Shown one piece after another: positions 1 to 10,539 of a stretch of 64,000 bases of DNA. The first letter of the stretch is position 1. Each line of letters begins with the position of its first letter. The notes below the pieces were generated by a model, which made no database searches, was not told the origin of the DNA, and saw only the letters and a program-made list of their open reading frames with translations. Source of the DNA: Bacteroidales bacterium (GTDB lineage: Bacteria > Bacteroidota > Bacteroidia > Bacteroidales > ML635J-15). The DNA is taken from contig JAFZRE010000036.1 of NCBI GenBank assembly GCA_017620015.1, positions 54,121 through 118,120 on the forward strand. The letters are read 5' to 3'. A program made the position numbers and the translations under genes.

Positions 1-3000
1 AGTTGGTCATGGTGGCGGATTCTGGACCAAATCACTTGGTGACGAATCGCCGAGAGACGCAACGATTTATTATTTTGAGACAGACGCGTATAGCGAAACA
101 TACGACATATATCGCTACTATGGATTGCCTGTTCGTGCTGTTTACCAAGTGGAGCCGACAGTTATGAATATAGACTACGAGCCTTACAACTGCGACTTTG
201 AGGATGATACCGAAAATGGAAACTGGATACTCAACAACGGCAGGCAGACAAACAAATGGCACATAGGTTCGGCTGTAAACAACGGTGGCGAAAAATCATT
301 GTACATATCCAACGACTTTGGCGATAGTTATTCGTATAACACCGGTTCTATATCATACGTTTATGCTTACCGCAAAATAAACATAACCGAAGCAGACAAA
401 TATCAGTTCGATTTCGACAGGCGCGTTAGAGGCGAAGGCAACTACGACCTCTTGAGGGCATTCCTAGTTCCCGATTCAATTCACCCAAATCTTTCTGGTG
501 GCATTGACAACGGCATGAGCGAAAACGACAACCCTACACCATCGGGATGGATAGACATAAGCAGTGCGGGAATAATGTCGGAACAGATGGGTTGGAAGCA
601 CAACAAAACCAAATTGAATATAGAACCGGGCATGTATTACCTCACATTCTTCTGGAAAAACGATGGAAGTGCTGGAAATCCTCCGCCAGCAGCAGTTGAT
701 AATGTAATGGTAAAGAGATTGCCTCCATTCGAAGTCACCACGCTTGTGGCACCTCGTACATCTACGACGGCAACCTTGGGCGCTGAAATCGTCATCGACA
801 GGGAGACCGAGATCACACAGGTGGGATTTGCATATGGTGAAAGCGAGAACCAACTTCTCGATACACTGCGCATGGCATATAGTGAAAATACTTTTACATC
901 GCAACTTACTTCTCTTACTCCGCAGACATCCTACTATTATCGTGCGTTTGCAAAATACGATGACAAAACCGTCTTTGGTGATGTTGTTTCGTTTAGAACA
1001 AAATCAAACGACACCGACGGTATCATTGACAATCCTCTTACCATCGACAATGCCGAGGAATGGAGAGCATTTGCAGAAGCAATGCAGCAGTCGGAAAATC
1101 AATCGACATCAACCTACAAGGGATTCGAAATTTACAACTGCGGTGATGACATCTATTTTAAACTTACCGCCGACATCGACCTCGCCGACTGCGACAATAC
1201 TGTGGTTGACAAGTTCAGCGGACATCTGAATGGCGATGGAAATACGGTAACCATCCGTCTAAATGAGCAACTTGGTGCGGCAACAGCATTCAACGACCTC
1301 GAAAATGCCTTTGTAGATAGTCTTAACGTCCTAGTTCCTGCTTCGTTTGAAGTAAGAGAAGATGTGGCTGCTTACGGTGCTTTGTGCCTAAATGCAAAGT
1401 CATCGGCAATATCTAACTGCACGACTGAAGTTGCAAGTGAAGATGTGAAAGTTATGTCACGAAACAGCGGAAAATTTGGCGGAATTGTAGGAAATTTGAT
1501 AAATAGCTCCGTTGTCAACAGTACAAACAATCTACCTATGGAACTATCAGCAAGTTCTTACGTGTGGGTTGGCGGTATAGTTGGCTCTATGGAAGGTTCT
1601 TATGTGTTGAGATGTATCAACAATGCCGCATTAAAGGGTGTGTATGCTGGTGGTATCGCTGGACAGATACTGGAAGCAACCATGCCTTCCAGCATTAACA
1701 TTGGTGATCTGTTCCAGAACCCGTTCCGAGATGGGCAGATGTTGGATGCTGCCTTGATTTCCAACCTTAATGCAGGAAATGTAACTGCCCAAGAAATGGC
1801 AGGAGGAATGGTTGCCAGCATTGGGGACGGAATTGTGGTTGTTGACAAATGTATGAACATTGCAGAAGTATTCGCGACAAACACAGGTTGCAGTTTTGTG
1901 TCGATTGGCGGAATTGTAGGCTACAATCCACTTGCTGCGCTCACCATTAGCAACTGTGCAAACTACGGTTCTTTCCCGGCTCTTTCGATGCAAATGGGTG
2001 GTTTATTCGGCAATGGACTCGCCAGCATGAATAAAAATATTTCGGTTCCACAGTTCTCGGGAGTAAGTGCCGAAGGCAACCTTTTCAACTGCGTATATGC
2101 CACAGTAGGTACAACCGAAGAAGACTACTTAAATCCCGACTTGACTGAAACCGATGATTTCTTCGATGAGCAAGTCACAGACTTGAGAGTTGACTCGTTG
2201 AGACTAAAGTATAGTTCGCGCGGTACAGGAAAACCAACAACAGAAATGGTAGGTTCGGCACTCGAATCGTCATTTTCGACAAACTGGACCTACGCCGCTG
2301 GACTTTATCCTATGCCTGCTGGAGTACCCGAAGACGACAGGACAACGTTGGCACGAATACCTATATATTTCCAGCCCTACAATGCTGCTGCCGCTGTAAT
2401 GGACGACTTTACTCTCCCGACATCAATATCGGGACGCGGTGCGGTAACATGGGAATCAAGCAATCCAGATGTAATATCAATATCGGGAGGCAGGGCAAAA
2501 GTAACTCGTCCCGGCATGGGTGAACCAGATGTGGAAGTCACTCTTACCGCAACCTACGAGGGCGCAACAAAGTCGTTTGTTTTGTTGGTTATATCACCAA
2601 GAGCTGTACAGGCAAACACTTACTCCTCCTTTATTGAATCTGACTCTGTCGCAATGGGGGGATATTTCCGTTCGAATACAAGCGGACTGTCATATCTCAA
2701 GGAATACGGCTTCTTATATAGCACTAAACCTAATATTTCCGATTCGACAAAGGTGGTATCTACAAATCTAAGCGACGAAATACATGAAGAAGAGTTCAAT
2801 GGAAGGTATTTCTCCTATGCAACTGACGGCTTCGAACCGGGCAGAAGTTACTACTATACAGCCTTCGCCTCTACCGCCGACACTACTACTTACGGCGAAG
2901 TCAATAGATTCAGGACTGCAGGTCCGCCAGAAGTTATAATCAGACGACCTATTTATCGCGGAACTGATTATATGGAGATTTTAGTGGATGTTGAATATGA

Positions 3001-6000
3001 CGATGAAATAGAACCTGAAATGTATTTGTACGCTGGTACTGACAGGGACAACTTAACAATGGAGTATGTTATTAGCAGGGAAAGCGACTACCACTATTAT
3101 TACGCATATTTAGACAACCTTCAACCAGAAACAAAATACTGGTTCTCGGCAATAGCCACCGATACCTACGGAACCAGACGAAGCGACACCGTTGCGTTCT
3201 ATACCTACGGCACTTTCATCGATGACCGCGACGACACCGAATACAAGTCAATAATAATCGGCAAACAGATTTGGATGGCCGAAAACTTGAGGTATGAAGG
3301 CGATATACCATTGGAACCGCTAGCATCTCCTAATGCAAAGAGCGGAATAGCACCTCGCCGCTATTATCCTAGCAATGACCCAAGCAATGTGGGAACTTAT
3401 GGTTATCTATACAACTGGCCTGCTGCCATAAATGATGAAAATAGCAGTAAAATGAATCCAAGCGGTGTACAAGGCATCTGTCCTAACGGCTGGCACTTGC
3501 CAAGCGATGCAGAATGGAAAGAACTTAATAAAGAACTAGGCTGTGGTATATTTGACGATGCAGGAGCACAAATGGCTGGTGAAGATGATTTGTGGTGGAG
3601 CGGTAAACTTACTAATTCGTACTATTTTGGCACTAGCGGATTCAATGCAGTACCCGCAGGAATAGGATACGATGGCACTTATTATGCTTACGATCACCAA
3701 GCTTCATTTTGGTCAACTACAGAAGGAATGGAAAATGCGGTGGCAAATTATGACATTGTTTATTCCGGCACTAGTTTAGAAGGTGCTTGGTCACCTGAGA
3801 ATGCCGGCTATAGCGTCCGTTGCCTAAAGGGTACAACCATATATGCTGCTTTCGATACCGTAATTATGTGTGCCGACCATTACACTTACCTCGATACAAC
3901 CTATACGGAGAGTGGCGACTATCTCCGCCGATTCTTCTACGAAGAGTTTGCCGACACCGCATACAGCTTGCACCTCGATATCGACGACTGTTTCCGTATG
4001 GCTTCGGGTGTAATAACCGACGCTAGTACAAATACTGGAATTCAGAATGCAAGGGTTGTCATCGGTAATGCTGTTGCATGGACAAACGAAAATGGTGAAT
4101 ATTCACTGATGGCACCGAAGGGGGACCAGCCGTTGTGGGTATCTGCAGTAGATTATGCAACATATAGCGAAAATGTTTATATTTATAAGGATACGGCATT
4201 TAACGTTGAACTCTACTCGGCACAGATTTCAATAGACGCCGAGGATATTTCGATAACTACATATCCGTATATGGCGCATTACGATTCCATAACCATTAGC
4301 AATGTAGGTACAGCGCCGCTAGTCTGGAGTTCGGTTGCCGACTACGAAGGACTTGAACTTCTGCCCGAACCGGAAGGAACTCGCAACAGCAGGAATTCGC
4401 GAGCTCTCTGGGACAGCATACAGACCTTCTCCACAAGGTTCAATGCCGAGCAGGCAGTCGCTACCGACGGATTCTTTATCTACACTTCGTCGTGGCAGCG
4501 TCCGGGCGAGTTCAACCGCTATACACCCGATGGCGAGTACGTCGAAACATTCTTTATCGAGAATGTTGGCATGATTAGGAACTTGTCATACGACGGAACA
4601 TACTTCTATGGAACCGATGCAACCAACGTCATCTTAAAGCTTGACCTTTACAACCAGACAGTTGTCGATAGTATCGTTACCGACCTGAACAGCATCCGTC
4701 ATTGTTCGTTCAACAAGCAGAACGGAAAACTTCTTGCCGGTGACTGGAACTCGCTCTACAGCATCGACACTGCTACCGGCGTATCGACACGCATCCGCAA
4801 CGACCTTGAAAACATATATGGTTCTGCATTCGACAACCTGTCGCCAGGTGGTCCATACCTGTGGCTGTTCTCACAGACATCGCAGGATAACGGTCCTTCG
4901 GCTTACATAAGGCAGTTCAGCCTTAGCGAAGGCGATTTCACCGACAAGGCGCACTACCTTGACGACATTGAAATAAGTGATGCGTCATTGGCTGGTGGCA
5001 TCTGCGCATCGGCACAGATATTGGACGGCAAATACGTACTTCTTGCCAATGTTCAGAATCCGACGGGACACAATACCATCGCCGCCTACGAAATTGGTCG
5101 AATCAACAGCATGGTCACCACCGACAGGAAGAATGGCGAAATACAGCCTAACGAAAGCGTGACGATTGTAATAAGCGAATATGTAACCGAAACGGGCACT
5201 TTCAATGCAACAGTAAGATACCATCTTGCCAACGTTATAGGCGACCAGTCGGACGGCTTGGATATTTCGATTTCGGCAGTTGTTCCGGAATGCGATGCCG
5301 TACAGCAGCTTACAGCGACAACCGACAACTACACCAAGGTAACCTTGAACTGGCAGCCTGTAGAACTTGACATCTACGATTCGGTTACATACCTTGTTTT
5401 CTGCGACAATTCACAATATGCAATCGACACCACGACGGAAACTACAATAACCATTGAAAATTTACCTGTTGGAGCACATTGCTTCAATGTAAGGGCTTCG
5501 CTGGTTGGCGATTACACCTGCATGACGCATCCGTCCGAAACGGTATGTGTAGATATTCTGGAAATTCCGTGCAACATTCCGCTGGTTTTGGAAGTAAAGA
5601 GCGAAGGTGAAGCAATAACCATTTCGTGGAATTCGCCAGTAGGTGCCGACTACTACAGTCTCTACAAGTACAGCGAACCGCTTGATGAACATCTTACAAC
5701 AACGACTTTCGTTGATACTGATGTCGTTCCCGAAAGCGAGTACTGTTATGTTCTCATTGCACACTTCGAGGATGGTGTCTGCAGCGAGATTTCGGCTTCG
5801 GAATGCTTCAGGATTGTATCTGGTTTCTGTACCGAAGCACCGGTACTGAAAGCCGAAGCGGTTGGAAATACTGTTGCGCTCGAATGGACAGAATGCTATG
5901 GTGCAGTCAACTATAGGATTTTCAGAAACGATGTATTTATAGGCGCAACCAATGGTACTTCCTACTCGGATAGCCCAGAACATGGTGGTAACCACTGCTA

Positions 6001-6322
6001 TGTGGTTGAAAGCGACTGCGAGTACGGAATGTTCAAATTGTCCAACGAAGAGTGCGTATTTACCGATGATATTGACGAATGGTCTGCCGATGAGTTGAGC
6101 ATCTACCCGAATCCGACAGATGGCGAGTTCTACATCGAAGGACAGCGCATTGCAACAGTCCAGATTTTCAACGCAATTGGACAGCTTGTCTCCGAAATCG
6201 AAAACATAGAAGATGAACGCATAACCATTAACTGTGAAAGCTGGACTCCTGGCATCTACAATGTACGCATAATCTTGGCAGATGGCGAAACGGTAACACG
6301 AAAGGTAACTATTTTCAGATAA
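1..6322 (+). CDS. Giant T9SS-exported mosaic surface protein (FISUMP, GLUG-like, Fn3), 5' partial
   Basis: The reading frame is open from base 2, so the start lies outside the window; the TTG at 125 is internal. The first about 50 visible residues look like the end of a FISUMP (Fib_succ_major) domain (WxxSL...GLPVRAV). Next comes a jelly-roll-like segment (to about nt 700), then an Fn3-like domain, GLUG-like GGIVG repeats (about nt 1480-2000), Big/Fn3-like domains, and a second complete FISUMP domain at about nt 3220-3835 (IWMAENL, NGWHLPSDAEW, FWSTTE, YSVRCLKG). A carboxypeptidase-regulatory-like domain (about 4000-4215), a propeller-like segment (4380-5100) and Fn3 domains (5280-6050) follow. 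The end is a T9SS type-A sorting domain (LSIYPNPTDGEF). Known family behaviour predicts export through T9SS and attachment to the cell surface. The ligand cannot be told. The FISUMP and sorting-domain calls are strong. Confidence 0.9.
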   Translation, partial: VGHGGGFWTKSLGDESPRDATIYYFETDAYSETYDIYRYYGLPVRAVYQVEPTVMNIDYEPYNCDFEDDTENGNWILNNGRQTNKWHIGSAVNNGGEKSLYISNDFGDSYSYNTGSISYVYAYRKINITEADKYQFDFDRRVRGEGNYDLLRAFLVPDSIHPNLSGGIDNGMSENDNPTPSGWIDISSAGIMSEQMGWKHNKTKLNIEPGMYYLTFFWKNDGSAGNPPPAAVDNVMVKRLPPFEVTTLVAPRTSTTATLGAEIVIDRETEITQVGFAYGESENQLLDTLRMAYSENTFTSQLTSLTPQTSYYYRAFAKYDDKTVFGDVVSFRTKSNDTDGIIDNPLTIDNAEEWRAFAEAMQQSENQSTSTYKGFEIYNCGDDIYFKLTADIDLADCDNTVVDKFSGHLNGDGNTVTIRLNEQLGAATAFNDLENAFVDSLNVLVPASFEVREDVAAYGALCLNAKSSAISNCTTEVASEDVKVMSRNSGKFGGIVGNLINSSVVNSTNNLPMELSASSYVWVGGIVGSMEGSYVLRCINNAALKGVYAGGIAGQILEATMPSSINIGDLFQNPFRDGQMLDAALISNLNAGNVTAQEMAGGMVASIGDGIVVVDKCMNIAEVFATNTGCSFVSIGGIVGYNPLAALTISNCANYGSFPALSMQMGGLFGNGLASMNKNISVPQFSGVSAEGNLFNCVYATVGTTEEDYLNPDLTETDDFFDEQVTDLRVDSLRLKYSSRGTGKPTTEMVGSALESSFSTNWTYAAGLYPMPAGVPEDDRTTLARIPIYFQPYNAAAAVMDDFTLPTSISGRGAVTWESSNPDVISISGGRAKVTRPGMGEPDVEVTLTATYEGATKSFVLLVISPRAVQANTYSSFIESDSVAMGGYFRSNTSGLSYLKEYGFLYSTKPNISDSTKVVSTNLSDEIHEEEFNGRYFSYATDGFEPGRSYYYTAFASTADTTTYGEVNRFRTAGPPEVIIRRPIYRGTDYMEILVDVEYDDEIEPEMYLYAGTDRDNLTMEYVISRESDYHYYYAYLDNLQPETKYWFSAIATDTYGTRRSDTVAFYTYGTFIDDRDDTEYKSIIIGKQIWMAENLRYEGDIPLEPLASPNAKSGIAPRRYYPSNDPSNVGTYGYLYNWPAAINDENSSKMNPSGVQGICPNGWHLPSDAEWKELNKELGCGIFDDAGAQMAGEDDLWWSGKLTNSYYFGTSGFNAVPAGIGYDGTYYAYDHQASFWSTTEGMENAVANYDIVYSGTSLEGAWSPENAGYSVRCLKGTTIYAAFDTVIMCADHYTYLDTTYTESGDYLRRFFYEEFADTAYSLHLDIDDCFRMASGVITDASTNTGIQNARVVIGNAVAWTNENGEYSLMAPKGDQPLWVSAVDYATYSENVYIYKDTAFNVELYSAQISIDAEDISITTYPYMAHYDSITISNVGTAPLVWSSVADYEGLELLPEPEGTRNSRNSRALWDSIQTFSTRFNAEQAVATDGFFIYTSSWQRPGEFNRYTPDGEYVETFFIENVGMIRNLSYDGTYFYGTDATNVILKLDLYNQTVVDSIVTDLNSIRHCSFNKQNGKLLAGDWNSLYSIDTATGVSTRIRNDLENIYGSAFDNLSPGGPYLWLFSQTSQDNGPSAYIRQFSLSEGDFTDKAHYLDDIEISDASLAGGICASAQILDGKYVLLANVQNPTGHNTIAAYEIGRINSMVTTDRKNGEIQPNESVTIVISEYVTETGTFNATVRYHLANVIGDQSDGLDISISAVVPECDAVQQLTATTDNYTKVTLNWQPVELDIYDSVTYLVFCDNSQYAIDTTTETTITIENLPVGAHCFNVRASLVGDYTCMTHPSETVCVDILEIPCNIPLVLEVKSEGEAITISWNSPVGADYYSLYKYSEPLDEHLTTTTFVDTDVVPESEYCYVLIAHFEDGVCSEISASECFRIVSGFCTEAPVLKAEAVGNTVALEWTECYGAVNYRIFRNDVFIGATNGTSYSDSPEHGGNHCYVVESDCEYGMFKLSNEECVFTDDIDEWSADELSIYPNPTDGEFYIEGQRIATVQIFNAIGQLVSEIENIEDERITINCESWTPGIYNVRIILADGETVTRKVTIFR

Positions 6323-6352
6323 AAGATTGAATTATTGATTTGTAAAATTGTT

Positions 6353-6387
6353 GTAGCGGTGCAATCATTGCTCCGCTACATTTTTAT
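6353..6387 (+). terminator. Hairpin terminator after the giant surface protein (GTAGCGG family)
   Basis: GTAGCGG and CCGCTAC arms, extended by GCAA/TTGC across a T-T mismatch, close a 3-base loop, and ATTTTTAT follows. It begins about 30 bases after the stop codon. The arm sequence recurs at 10963 and 26191, so it may be a repeat element used as a terminator. Confidence 0.6.
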
Positions 6388-6399
6388 CTATTATCCATA

Positions 6400-6696
6400 A
6401 TTGTTGTCCGCTAAATTTCTCCACCTTGTCATTCCGTAAAACAAAGCGAACCGACTAAGGAACGTGTCGTGTGAGCCTGTTTGTACGGAATCTGTTATAA
6501 TAATCCGTTAACAGATTTCGGACAGCAGTCTTCACAACGCTCCCCGTTCCGGATCGCGTGTTACGACTAACTTCCGTACCTTTAGCTCACGCAGCGAAGC
6601 AAGTAAATGACAAGTTTGTCTATTTATAGTATTACGTAAATGTTTGATAGCAATACGATTACAAGCAGATCCTCAAATCTTTAGCGGACACAATAA
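6400..6696. mobile_element. MITE-like element, copy A, with terminal inverted repeats
   Basis: Left end ATTGTTGTCCGCTAAATTT. The right end read on the other strand is ATTGTGTCCGCTAAAGATTT, so the ends form an imperfect inverted repeat. The inside has a second inverted pair (GTCATTCCG near 6428 and AAATGAC near 6606) and no ORF. A related element with the same ends and shared internal blocks lies at 32209-32475. ATTATCCAT occurs at both edges (6390-6398 and 6696-6704) and could be a 9-bp target duplication, but this word also repeats just downstream, so that is uncertain. Copy A carries about 28 extra bases (around 6580-6608) absent from copy B. Confidence 0.55.
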
Positions 6697-6756
6697 TTAT
6701 CCATTGTTCATTATCCATTGTTCATTACATTTGCATTCGAAAAAGGATGTAAATTT

Positions 6757-9063
6757 ATGAATAAGCTATTTTTAATTATACTGGCGGTTTTATTCCCGTT
6801 GCTGACTTTTGCACAGCACGACTACGAAGGTCTTATCGATGTAAAACACTACACGATTAACCTTGACATCAGCGACTTCACAGGAAAGACCATTTCGGGA
6901 TATACGATTCTGAATCTTGCCACTACCGAGGACAATGTTTCAACAATTTACCTTTATCTGCTTAGGCTGAATATTGATTCGATCGTATGCCACGACTACG
7001 GTATTTCATCGTTTTCATACAACGATTCCATAATAACCATAAATTTTGAAACTGCACCAATAGCCGACCAGCCATTCGACCTGGATGTGTATTATCACGG
7101 AGCGCCGCAGAAGGACCCGTCGGGATGGGGCGGATTCTATTTTTCGGGCAACTATGCCTTCAATATGGGTTGTGGTTTTCAGGATGTGCCACACAATTAC
7201 GGTCGCGTGTGGTTCCCATGCAACGACAATTTTACCGACAAGGCAAAATATACTACCATCATAACAACACAGTCGGAAAATACAGCTATTTCGAGCGGGG
7301 AACTTAATGAAATACAAATAGATGAAGAGTCTGGCAAAAAAACCTACTACTGGAATCTTATACAGGAAGTGCCAACATATCTGCAATCGGTAGCAGTAGG
7401 ACCATACTATCATCATCATCATGTATATCATGGAATTTCACGTGATATTCCTGTTGACATCTACGGATATCCTACCGACAGTGCAAAGATTGCGGAGTCG
7501 TTCTATCGCTTGGACACCACATTGCGCGTTTATGAAAACCTATTTGGTGAATATCCGTGGCAACGTATTGGCTATGTTCTTGTTAACTTCTCAAGCGGAG
7601 CAATGGAGCACGTGGGGAACATTTCCATTGGCCGTGCATTTGTAACTTCTGGTCCTGGCATTTACGAAACCTTGTATTACCACGAACTTTCGCATCACTG
7701 GTTTGGCGACCTTGTGACCTGTGCTTCTGCCGAGGATATGTGGCTCAACGAAGGCTGGGCAACCTACTGCGAAACAATATGGAAGGAATTTGTCTGTGGT
7801 CCTACCGATGGCAGAAACTATCGACACAATGCACACTACAAGGTTCTTACAAAGACTTACCGCGACGACGGCTATCATCCTCTTACTCCTTTCCCTGTTG
7901 AGAACACCTATTCGTCAACTGTTTACGACAAGGGTGCCTCTGTAGTTCACACTTTGCGCCACTATCTTGGCGATGAGGTTTTCTTTGAGGCGATAAGAGC
8001 CTACCTTGCCGAATTTTCGTACAAAAATGCTACCTCGTACCAGTTCCGCGACTTCCTTACCCAGCATACAGGCATCGACATGACTCCATTCTTCGATTCG
8101 TGGGTGTTTACAAAGGGATTCCCGCAATATTCAATCGATTCGACAAGTATCGAGGCGAACGGCGAAAACTACGATGTTACTGTGTATGTTAAGCAGAAAC
8201 TACTTGAGCGTGAAATGTTTACCGATGACAATAGGATAGAGATTGCATTCATGAAGCCCGACTTTTCGGTTGAGACGCGAGTCCTCGAATTTTCTGGGGA
8301 GACAGGCAATCAAACCTTTACCTTGCCGTTCGAACCTGCACTTGTGATGTGTGACTATTACGAGCATACTTCCGATGCAACCATCGATGATGTTGTATTT
8401 GTAGATACTACAAGAGCCTTAAGTTTTCTAAAGACGGATTGTGAGATGAATGTTCAGGAAATCGAAGGCGAAGCTATGATTCGTGTGACTTGCAACTATG
8501 TTGCTCCCGATGATTTTTTGGAACCGGTTGATGGTCTGGAGATTGTTCCGAGCAGGTATTGGCTTGTGGAAAGTCTGCGTCCCGAAGTTTTTTCTGGTAA
8601 ACTGATTATTACATTCAGTACATCGATATCGGGTTGGGAAAATCCATATATAGAATCATCGATGCTTGATTCCGTTGCTTTGCTGCATCGTAGCAACAGG
8701 TCGGAAAATTGGAGTGTTGTACCAGCGAGATATGTCAAGGCGGGACGTCAGTTTACCGTTGAGAATTTTGCCGATGGTGAATATGCACTTGCAATCCGCA
8801 ATGGTTACGTTGGTACTTCAAAGCTTACTGAATCGTCGTTTTCCGTATATCCGAATCCATCGTCGGGAATTGTTAATCTGACATTCGAATCGGCATTCAG
8901 CGGCGATGTCAATGTAATCGATATGAGTGGTAAGGTGTTGGTTCATAAGAAAATAAGAAATTCCGAAATGGAGTTGAACCTGAAGCACCTTTCGGCTGGA
9001 ACATACGTTGTTACAGTTCGTGGCAAGTCGGGAATGGCTAGCAGGAAAATCGAAATAAGGTAG
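6757..9063 (+). CDS. Secreted M1-family metallopeptidase with T9SS sorting domain
   Basis: Zinc aminopeptidase of the gluzincin M1 family, predicted to be exported through Sec and T9SS. I chose the ATG at 6757 over the upstream TTG at 6718 because it opens a clean signal peptide (MNKLFLIILA...FAQ). Residues 281-285 GAMEH match the M1 exopeptidase GAMEN motif, with H in place of N. HELSH at 309-313 plus NEGWATY (Glu332) give the HExxHx18E zinc site. Residues 219-222 are a run of four His. The C-terminus from about residue 690 is a T9SS type-A domain (FSVYPNPSSG). At about 768 residues it has the M1 catalytic core but not the long C-terminal helical domain of large aminopeptidases. Likely role is peptide degradation outside the cell or at the surface. 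Substrate unknown. Confidence 0.92.
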   Translation: MNKLFLIILAVLFPLLTFAQHDYEGLIDVKHYTINLDISDFTGKTISGYTILNLATTEDNVSTIYLYLLRLNIDSIVCHDYGISSFSYNDSIITINFETAPIADQPFDLDVYYHGAPQKDPSGWGGFYFSGNYAFNMGCGFQDVPHNYGRVWFPCNDNFTDKAKYTTIITTQSENTAISSGELNEIQIDEESGKKTYYWNLIQEVPTYLQSVAVGPYYHHHHVYHGISRDIPVDIYGYPTDSAKIAESFYRLDTTLRVYENLFGEYPWQRIGYVLVNFSSGAMEHVGNISIGRAFVTSGPGIYETLYYHELSHHWFGDLVTCASAEDMWLNEGWATYCETIWKEFVCGPTDGRNYRHNAHYKVLTKTYRDDGYHPLTPFPVENTYSSTVYDKGASVVHTLRHYLGDEVFFEAIRAYLAEFSYKNATSYQFRDFLTQHTGIDMTPFFDSWVFTKGFPQYSIDSTSIEANGENYDVTVYVKQKLLEREMFTDDNRIEIAFMKPDFSVETRVLEFSGETGNQTFTLPFEPALVMCDYYEHTSDATIDDVVFVDTTRALSFLKTDCEMNVQEIEGEAMIRVTCNYVAPDDFLEPVDGLEIVPSRYWLVESLRPEVFSGKLIITFSTSISGWENPYIESSMLDSVALLHRSNRSENWSVVPARYVKAGRQFTVENFADGEYALAIRNGYVGTSKLTESSFSVYPNPSSGIVNLTFESAFSGDVNVIDMSGKVLVHKKIRNSEMELNLKHLSAGTYVVTVRGKSGMASRKIEIR

Positions 9064-9069
9064 GACGAG

Positions 9070-9235
9070 TTGAAACGCCACAGGCATTCAAACGGCGAAG
9101 CCACATAAACCTAGAAACTGAGAAACGGCGTCAGCCATTCAAACTCATAAACAATTTGAAACGGGCTTTAGCCCATCAAACGCCACAGGCATTCAAACTC
9201 ATAAACAACTTCAAACGGCGTCAGCCATATAAACT
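9070..9235. repeat. Micro-hairpin array (six units)
   Basis: Units of the form AAAC + arm + 3-4 base loop + complementary arm + AT(T)CAAA. The arms are GCC-aca-GGC (twice), GGC-gaa-GCC, GGC-gtca-GCC (twice) and GGGC-ttta-GCCC. Arms change but stay complementary, while flanks are constant. A longer array of the same kind lies at 39660-39870. Confidence 0.6.
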
Positions 9236-9244
9236 TTTTTCCTC

Positions 9245-9276
9245 TTGTATTTCCAAAATTAAATTTGTACTTTTGC
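9245..9276 (+). promoter_or_regulatory. Bacteroides-type promoter for queA
   Basis: TACTTTTGC at 9268-9276 fits the -7 box TAnnTTTGC. TTG at 9245-9247, 20 bases upstream, fits the -33 element. The start codon is 72 bases further on. Confidence 0.6.
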
Positions 9277-9347
9277 GTTTCCGAATTTATAATGGGTAAA
9301 TAGCGGACTTTTTTAAGTAACAGATTGGTTTATAACAAGTAAAACAA

Positions 9348-10403
9348 ATGAAGTTATCTCAATTCAAATTCAACTTGCCGGAGGAACTCATTGCTCAGTA
9401 TCCTTCGAAGTTCCGTGACGAATGCCGTCTGATGGTTCTCAACAGAAAAACTGGTGAAATAGAGCATAGGTTGTTCAAGGATTTAAAGGACTATTTCAGC
9501 GACAAGGACTTTATGATTTTCAACGATACCAAGGTTTTCCCTGCTCGTCTGTATGGCAACAAGGAAAAGACTGGCGCAAGAATCGAAGTTTTCCTTCTTC
9601 GCGAACTCAACCACGACCAGCGTCTTTGGGACATCCTTGTCGACCCGGCACGTAAAATTAGAATTGGTAACAAACTATATTTCGGCGAGGACGGCAACGA
9701 GCTTGTAGCCGAAGTCATCGACAACACAACTTCGCGCGGACGTACTTTGCGTTTCCTTATTGACGGCGACTACGACCAGTTCAAGAAGACTCTCTATTCG
9801 CTTGGCGAAACTCCGTTGCCTATGCACATTATCAAGCGTCCGACCGAACCCGAAGATGCTGAACGCTACCAGACAATCTACGCAAAGAACGAAGGCGCAG
9901 TTGCAGCACCGACCGCAGGTTTGCATTTCAGCCGCGAACTTTTCAAGAGATTGGAGCTTGTTGGTGTGGAATTTGGCTTCCTGACCTTGCACGTAGGACT
10001 TGGCAATTTCCGCAGTGTAGATGTCGAAGACCTCACCAAGCACAAGATGGACTCGGAACAGATGTTTATCTCCCCAGAACTTGCCGACACGGTAAACCGC
10101 AAGAAGGAAGAAAATCGTCGCATCTGTGCAGTAGGAACAACCGTTCTCCGCGCTTTGGAATCGTCAATCACAACTACTGGTTTGCTTAAGCCATACGACG
10201 GCTGGACAAACAAGTTCCTTTTCCCGCCATACGAGTGTATGGTTCCTAACTGCATGATTTCAAACTTCCATCTGCCAAAGTCAACACTGATGATGTCGGT
10301 GGCAACCTTTGCAGGATACGAAAACCTGATGAACGCATACGAGGTGGCAGTAAAGGAAAAGTACCAGTTTGCAACCTATGGCGACGCAATGCTGATTATT
10401 TAA
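9348..10403 (+). CDS. queA: S-adenosylmethionine:tRNA ribosyltransferase-isomerase
   Basis: Cytoplasmic enzyme of queuosine synthesis. It moves the ribosyl part of SAM onto preQ1 in the wobble position of tRNAs with GUN anticodons, giving epoxyqueuosine. The protein has 351 residues, the usual family length, and begins with the typical [17 protein letters not shown]. Conserved stretches include [20 protein letters not shown] and [10 protein letters not shown]. It has its own promoter and is followed by a hairpin at 10407-10456, so it is probably transcribed alone. No other queuosine genes are in the window. Confidence 0.97.
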   Translation: MKLSQFKFNLPEELIAQYPSKFRDECRLMVLNRKTGEIEHRLFKDLKDYFSDKDFMIFNDTKVFPARLYGNKEKTGARIEVFLLRELNHDQRLWDILVDPARKIRIGNKLYFGEDGNELVAEVIDNTTSRGRTLRFLIDGDYDQFKKTLYSLGETPLPMHIIKRPTEPEDAERYQTIYAKNEGAVAAPTAGLHFSRELFKRLELVGVEFGFLTLHVGLGNFRSVDVEDLTKHKMDSEQMFISPELADTVNRKKEENRRICAVGTTVLRALESSITTTGLLKPYDGWTNKFLFPPYECMVPNCMISNFHLPKSTLMMSVATFAGYENLMNAYEVAVKEKYQFATYGDAMLII

Positions 10404-10406
10404 TGG

Positions 10407-10456
10407 CTAACAGTCTAACAGGCTGACAGAAGACAAGTCGACTGCAAGACTGTTAG
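10407..10456. repeat. CTAACAG palindromic repeat after queA
   Basis: CTAACAGTCT at 10407-10416 and its exact complement AGACTGTTAG at 10447-10456 can form a 10-bp stem. It starts 4 bases after the queA stop and could act as a terminator, although there is no T-run. Related words occur at 37842-37898 and 43515-43620. Confidence 0.55.
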
Positions 10457-10539
10457 ACTGCGAGCACAGAAAACCAGAAAAGTACGGTCGCGGCGCGCCA
10501 CGACACAACAAGAAACTTGAAACTAAAAACTTTTTCGTT

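Noticed and set aside
125..127. TTG at 125 as the start of the giant surface protein
   Set aside because: The frame is open back to base 2 and the upstream residues look like the end of a FISUMP domain, so the gene starts outside the window.
6718..6756. TTG at 6718 as start of the M1 peptidase
   Set aside because: The ATG at 6757 gives a clean signal peptide; the 13 extra residues do not.
7409..7427. Run of CAT codons in the M1 peptidase as a microsatellite
   Set aside because: It is only about five triplets, encodes His, and sits in a conserved gene; no sign of length variation can be seen.
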